From the NCBI GenBank assembly GCA_000403315.2, contig KE159638.1:635793-699792 (forward strand): a DNA stretch of 64,000 nt, given 5' to 3'. Positions 60,848 through 64,000 of the stretch are shown one piece after another. Source of the DNA: Lachnospiraceae bacterium A2. GTDB taxonomy: Bacteria; Bacillota; Clostridia; Lachnospirales; Lachnospiraceae. Position 1 is the first letter of the stretch. Each line of letters opens with the position of its first letter. The translations under genes were made by a program, and so were the position numbers. The notes under the pieces are model-generated. The model saw only the letters and a list, made by a program, of their open reading frames with translations, was not told the DNA's origin and searched no databases.

Positions 60848-61312
60848 ATGAGAGTATTAGAAGGGAAAGTAGTTGCAAGTGGAATTAAAGTAGGGATTGT
60901 AGCATCCAGGTTCAATGAATTTATTGTATCTAAGCTGGTAGGCGGCGCGCAGGACGCCTTGGTCCGCCATGGGGTAAATGACGACGACATTACCCTTGCA
61001 TGGGTCCCGGGAGCCTTTGAAATCCCCCTCACTGCCCAGAAAATGGCAGAAACCGGGAATTACGACGCAGTTATCTGCTTAGGGGCGGTCATCAAAGGGG
61101 CTACGACCCATTACGACTATGTGTGCGCAGAAGTCAGCAAGGGCGTAGCAGCCGTAGGGCTGAAAACGGAGATTCCGGTTATCTTTGGCGTAGTCACCAC
61201 AGACAATATTGAACAGGCCATTGAGCGGGCAGGCACAAAAGCCGGGAATAAAGGGTATGACGCGGCCTGCACAGCCATTGAGATGGTAAACCTGATGCAG
61301 GATATGAAATAA
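60848..61312 (+). CDS. ribH: Lumazine synthase
   Basis: Condenses the two products of the upper pathway to 6,7-dimethyl-8-ribityllumazine and usually forms an icosahedral shell of 60 subunits. The 154 residues include [56 protein letters not shown] and [24 protein letters not shown]. The ATG at 60848 is preceded by AAAGGA with a 13-base spacer; a GTG at 60839 lies closer. It is the last gene of the riboflavin operon. Confidence 0.96.
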   Translation: MRVLEGKVVASGIKVGIVASRFNEFIVSKLVGGAQDALVRHGVNDDDITLAWVPGAFEIPLTAQKMAETGNYDAVICLGAVIKGATTHYDYVCAEVSKGVAAVGLKTEIPVIFGVVTTDNIEQAIERAGTKAGNKGYDAACTAIEMVNLMQDMK

Positions 61313-61357
61313 AAGTATAAACGGTGGGGCTGGATTCTGAAAGGCATGAAAAACATC

Positions 61358-61386
61358 TTGTGAACCTCGTCCAAAAAGAGTATAAT
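61358..61386 (+). promoter_or_regulatory. Promoter of the ycxB-like gene
   Basis: TTGTGA (61358-61363) and TATAAT (61381-61386) with a 17-base spacer, about 25 bases from the predicted start site to the ATG at 61418. Confidence 0.65.
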
Positions 61387-61417
61387 ATGACGAAAGTAAG
61401 AAAAAGGAGCATACAGA

Positions 61418-61927
61418 ATGTCAGTAGAATTTGATGCAGCCATCACAGAAAAAGACATGTACCGGTTCAATTTATACCACGCATACCATGGGTTCCAGGG
61501 TATCTGCGCGACGCTGGTTGGCTTTTGGGTACTGGTAACGGCAGCCCTTACCTTTGGGAAAGTAGAGGTACAGTATACCTTGTTATATGTTGTGTTTGGC
61601 ATTGTATTCCTGGTTTATGTGCCCGCCAGCCTGTACCTGCGCTCCAAAAAGCAGATACAGGGCTCGGAGGTTTTAAAGCAGGCGCTCCGGTACAGGATAG
61701 ACGATGCAGGCATCCATGTGTCCCAAGGGGGGCAGACGGCAGACCTGGAGTGGAAACAGATTTACAAGATGGTATCCACCAAGAGCAGCCTTTTGGTCTA
61801 CAGCAACCGGGTCAACGCCTATGTAATCCCTAGGGAAGCCGTGGGGCAGCAGTATGAAACGGTAGTAGCCCTTGCCGTAAACCATATGGAAGGCTACCGC
61901 CTGAAACTGAACCCGTTTAGTATTTGA
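61418..61927 (+). CDS. YcxB family membrane protein
   Basis: A 169-residue protein with two membrane segments (GFQGICATLVGFWVLVTAALTF; LYVVFGIVFLVYVPASLYLR) in the first 75 residues and a cytosolic C-terminal YcxB-like domain (YRIDDAGIHVSQGGQTADLEWKQIYKMVSTKSSLLVYSNRVNAYVIPREAV). AAAAGGAGC precedes the ATG. The family is common in Firmicutes and has no known function. It is separated from tsaE by a degenerate MITE. Confidence 0.88.
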   Translation: MSVEFDAAITEKDMYRFNLYHAYHGFQGICATLVGFWVLVTAALTFGKVEVQYTLLYVVFGIVFLVYVPASLYLRSKKQIQGSEVLKQALRYRIDDAGIHVSQGGQTADLEWKQIYKMVSTKSSLLVYSNRVNAYVIPREAVGQQYETVVALAVNHMEGYRLKLNPFSI

Positions 61928-61931
61928 CAGG

Positions 61932-62020
61932 CCCCGGGAGCATGTCTGGAAATGCAGTCCTGCCTTCCATAAATTGTGAAACGCATCTGGCAGAAAGCAT
62001 TTTACAGGCATGCCCTGGGG
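61932..62020. repeat. Degenerate MITE relative, 89 bp
   Basis: The ends CCCCGGGAGCATGTCTGG and CCAGGGCATGCCTGTAAAA (reverse complement of the right end) are imperfect inverted copies related to the 52426 element; the inner GCAGAAAGCA(A/T)TTT is shared with it. It fills the gap between ycxB and tsaE and ends 14 bases before the tsaE ATG. Confidence 0.6.
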
Positions 62021-62034
62021 ATCAGAGGAGCATT

Positions 62035-62499
62035 ATGCAGATCATTGAAACATTTTCCCCAGAAGAAACTTTTCGGCTGGGGCAGGAATTAGCCGCTAAG
62101 GCACACCCCGGCGAGCTCTGCACGCTGGTAGGCGATTTGGGTACCGGGAAAACCGTGCTGACGCAGGGGATCGCCAAGGGATTGGGGATTGAAGGGCCTG
62201 TCAGCAGCCCCACCTTTACCATTGTGCAGGTCTATGAGGAGGGCAGGATGCCCTTCTATCATTTTGACGTATACCGGATTGGCGATGTGGAGGAAATGGA
62301 TGAAATCGGGTATGAGGACTATTTTTATGGGCAGGGGCTTACTATAGTGGAGTGGGCGGACCTGATTCAGGAAATCCTCCCCGGCCGTTATCGGGAAATC
62401 AAAATAGAAAAAGACATGGAAAAAGGCTTTGATTACCGGAAAATTACAATTAATGAGGTAACAAAGCCTGTTCCTGAGTGGAATGAAAGGCATGGGTGA
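62035..62499 (+). CDS. tsaE: tRNA threonylcarbamoyladenosine biosynthesis ATPase
   Basis: The ATPase of the TsaBDE complex that makes t6A37 in tRNAs reading ANN codons. The 154 residues show the P-loop LVGDLGTGKTVLTQGIAKGLG, the SSPTFTIVQVYEEG segment with the switch Thr, and YHFDVYRIGDVEEMDEIGYEDYF. AGAGGAG precedes the ATG at 62035. The open frame begins at 61924, but this N-terminal part is translated MITE and is not native. It overlaps tsaB by 4 bases. Confidence 0.95.
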   Translation: MQIIETFSPEETFRLGQELAAKAHPGELCTLVGDLGTGKTVLTQGIAKGLGIEGPVSSPTFTIVQVYEEGRMPFYHFDVYRIGDVEEMDEIGYEDYFYGQGLTIVEWADLIQEILPGRYREIKIEKDMEKGFDYRKITINEVTKPVPEWNERHG

Positions 62500-63203
62500 A
62501 AAAAATGAAAATTTTAGGGCTGGACAGTTCCGGCTTGGTGGCCAGCGTTGCCGTGGTGGAGGATGATAATTTACTTGCAGAATACACCGTAAATTATAAA
62601 AAAACCCATTCACAGACGCTGCTGCCCATGCTGGATGAAATTGCCAGGATGATTGATTTGGATTTGCAGGATATAGATGCCATCGCCATCGCAGGGGGCC
62701 CGGGGTCCTTTACCGGCCTGCGGATAGGGTCCGCCACTGCAAAGGGCTTGGGATTTGCCCTGGAAAAGCCGTTAGTCCAGATACCCACGGTAGACGGGCT
62801 TGCCTACAACCTCTATGGGTGCCGGGATATGGTCTGCCCCCTGATGGACGCAAGGCGGAACCAGACATATACCGGGCTTTATGAATTTACCCGGAAAGGC
62901 ATGGAAGTGCTGACGCCCCAGTGCGCCATAGGCATAGACGGCATTGTGGAGGATATCAATGGGAAAAACCGCCCAGTCATATTTCTGGGGGATGGCGTCC
63001 CTGTATTCCGTTCATTTATTGAAGAAAACTGCAAAGTCCCATTCTCTTTTGCGCCAGCACATTTAAATAAGCAGCGGGCAGCGGCAGTGGCAGCCCTTGG
63101 GCTGGTATATTGCCGGGAGGGGAGGACGCAGACGGCAGCAGGGCATGTCCCTGATTACCTGCGTTTATCCCAAGCAGAGCGGGAACGCCTGGAGCGCGCC
63201 TGA
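62496..63203 (+). CDS. tsaB: tRNA threonylcarbamoyladenosine biosynthesis protein TsaB
   Basis: The scaffold partner of TsaD in t6A synthesis; an ASKHA-fold protein without its own kinase function. The 235 residues show ILGLDSSGLVASVAVV, THSQTLLPMLDEI, AIAGGPGSFTGLRIGSATAKGL and PLMDARRNQTYTGLY. The GTG at 62496 overlaps the tsaE stop and has AAAGG 5 bases upstream; an ATG at 62505 is an alternative. The order tsaE-tsaB-rimI is conserved across bacteria; tsaD is not within this window. Confidence 0.95.
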   Translation: MKKMKILGLDSSGLVASVAVVEDDNLLAEYTVNYKKTHSQTLLPMLDEIARMIDLDLQDIDAIAIAGGPGSFTGLRIGSATAKGLGFALEKPLVQIPTVDGLAYNLYGCRDMVCPLMDARRNQTYTGLYEFTRKGMEVLTPQCAIGIDGIVEDINGKNRPVIFLGDGVPVFRSFIEENCKVPFSFAPAHLNKQRAAAVAALGLVYCREGRTQTAAGHVPDYLRLSQAERERLERA

Positions 63204-63256
63204 TTTGGATGCTTGGAAATGCTGCAGGGCAAAAAGAAGAAAGGACGGGCATCCCC

Positions 63257-63700
63257 ATGGAACTAAAATTGCACATCCGCAGGATGGAACCGCAGGATAT
63301 CCCTGCTGCCGCCCAAATTGAAAAGCAGCTATTTTCCCAGCCATGGAATGCGCAGGCGTTCCAGGGATCTTTAAGGGAAAACACACAGTTCCTGACTGCG
63401 TGGCATGGTACGGAGCTGGCGGGGTATTGCGGCATGTACTGCTATCCCGGCGAAGGGGAGATTACCAATGTGGCAGTGGCTCCCATGTACCAGAACCAGG
63501 GGGTTGGACGCAGGATGCTGGAACACTTATTGGAGCAGGCGCGCCAGTCAGGCATCCGCCGTATTTTTTTGGAGGTGCGCATTTCGAATGAAAATGCCAT
63601 CCGCCTTTACCGGAAGCTGGGTTTTGGGAACTGCGGAATCCGCAAAGGCCTTTACCAGTTCCCAAGGGAGGACGGCATGGTGATGGTTTGGGAACAATAG
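63257..63700 (+). CDS. rimI: Ribosomal protein S18 alanine N-acetyltransferase
   Basis: A 147-residue GNAT acetyltransferase. The substrate side has AAAQIEKQLFSQPWNAQAF, and the acetyl-CoA loop is VAVAPMYQNQGVGRRMLEHLL (motif Q-x-x-G-x-G/A), followed by IFLEVRISNENAIRLYRKLGF. The ATG at 63257 has AAAGGACGGG upstream; an earlier in-frame ATG at 63209 does not have a good site. The classic target is the N-terminal Ala of S18, but the local gene order with tsaE and tsaB is what supports the name. Confidence 0.92.
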   Translation: MELKLHIRRMEPQDIPAAAQIEKQLFSQPWNAQAFQGSLRENTQFLTAWHGTELAGYCGMYCYPGEGEITNVAVAPMYQNQGVGRRMLEHLLEQARQSGIRRIFLEVRISNENAIRLYRKLGFGNCGIRKGLYQFPREDGMVMVWEQ

Positions 63701-63743
63701 CATGTTCGAAAGGCCAATCCAGGGGATTGGCTGTAATTCCCTC

Positions 63744-63773
63744 TTTCAAATAATGTACCCCATCCACTATAAT
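63744..63773 (+). promoter_or_regulatory. Weak candidate promoter before the last gene
   Basis: TTTCAA (63744-63749) and TATAAT (63768-63773) with an 18-base spacer. The -10 box is perfect and the -35 box weak. It is about 78 bases from the ATG at 63851. Confidence 0.4.
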
Positions 63774-63850
63774 AGGACTAAGTATCGTACTGTAAGCATG
63801 GCCTGCCCTTTGCCTGCAGCAGTACCAGAAGAACTTAGGGAGGACATAGG

Positions 63851-64000
63851 ATGAAGACAGGACAACAGGAAATTATATGCAATTGCTGTAAAAAAGTAAT
63901 ACAGGAACCAGAGAAAATGCCGTACGCGGAATTTCTCCATATCGAAAAGCAGTGGGGGTATTTTTCTGGGAAAGATGGGGAAAAACAGGAATTTGATATT
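63851..64000 (+). CDS. Partial ORF with Cys motif, cut by the window end
   Basis: A reading frame opens at the ATG at 63851 behind GGGAGGACATAGG and stays open for 50 codons to the window end. The visible part includes IICNCCKKVIQE, a CxCC pattern that suggests metal binding, and FLHIEKQWGYFSGKDG. I cannot name the family; more of the protein would be needed. It begins a new transcript or continues the rimI unit. Confidence 0.6.
   Translation, partial: MKTGQQEIICNCCKKVIQEPEKMPYAEFLHIEKQWGYFSGKDGEKQEFDI

Noticed and set aside
61924-62034. N-terminal extension of TsaE
   Set aside because: The extension is translated from a degenerate MITE; the ATG at 62035 has a proper ribosome-binding site and gives the normal length.

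Overview
The window looks like chromosomal DNA of a gut-type Firmicute, most probably a member of the Lachnospiraceae (Clostridium cluster XIVa). The reasons are moderate GC, strong AGGAGG-type ribosome-binding sites, frequent TTG/GTG starts, clostridial families (DUF975, YcxB, EFR1 ferredoxin, TPM, AAA/PD-(D/E)XK proteins, FN3-repeat glucosaminidases), an FMN riboswitch ahead of ribU and two-component-controlled sugar ABC loci. The species assignment is inference. No rRNA, tRNA, CRISPR array, prophage or intact insertion sequence is visible.

Layout. 1-3.7 kb: the end of one FN3-repeat surface protein and a complete secreted glucosaminidase with FN3 repeats. 3.9-10.7 kb: exopolysaccharide genes (three GT2 glycosyltransferases, a priming sugar-phosphate transferase) and an LCP glycopolymer ligase. 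10.7-18.7 kb: glmS, an HtrA protease, carbamate kinase, pyruvate kinase and a lipoprotein cell-wall amidase. 18.9-22.9 kb (minus): a probable stress operon of membrane protein, TetR, ECF sigma, a membrane-anchored putative anti-sigma and two secreted proteins. 23.3-28.6 kb: an old-yellow-enzyme-type reductase, then a DNA-repair group (Vsr, Ogt, AlkD) and a flavodoxin/ferredoxin. 28.9-37.4 kb (minus): a YesMN two-component system, two sugar permeases, a GH43 hydrolase and a sugar-binding lipoprotein. 37.7-38.8 kb: prfB with its programmed frameshift. 38.9-42.2 kb: an SPFH / zinc-ribbon / TPM cassette resembling Bacillus ydjI-ydjG-ydjH. 42.3-46.6 kb: an aspartate-family operon (HTH-ACT regulator, hom, an apgM-like gene, lysC). 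46.6-54.2 kb: accessory and poorly known genes with many repeats. 54.3-56.5 kb: tex. 56.5-61.3 kb: FMN riboswitch, ribU, ribD, ribE, ribBA, ribH. 61.4-64 kb: ycxB-like, tsaE, tsaB, rimI and one partial gene.

Most genes are ordinary. The least explained signal is between them. A roughly 70-155 bp element occurs four times (23.1, 33.1, 49.2 and 52.2 kb), every time upstream of a start codon and pointing towards that gene. A second, MITE-like family with GAGCGTGTCTGAAAA ends occurs three times (52.4, 58.8 and 61.9 kb). Several further long inverted repeats lie in intergenic gaps. Two gene groups also deserve attention: a 36-codon ORF with a small membrane protein at 51.7-52.2 kb, and the TetR/ECF/anti-sigma operon.
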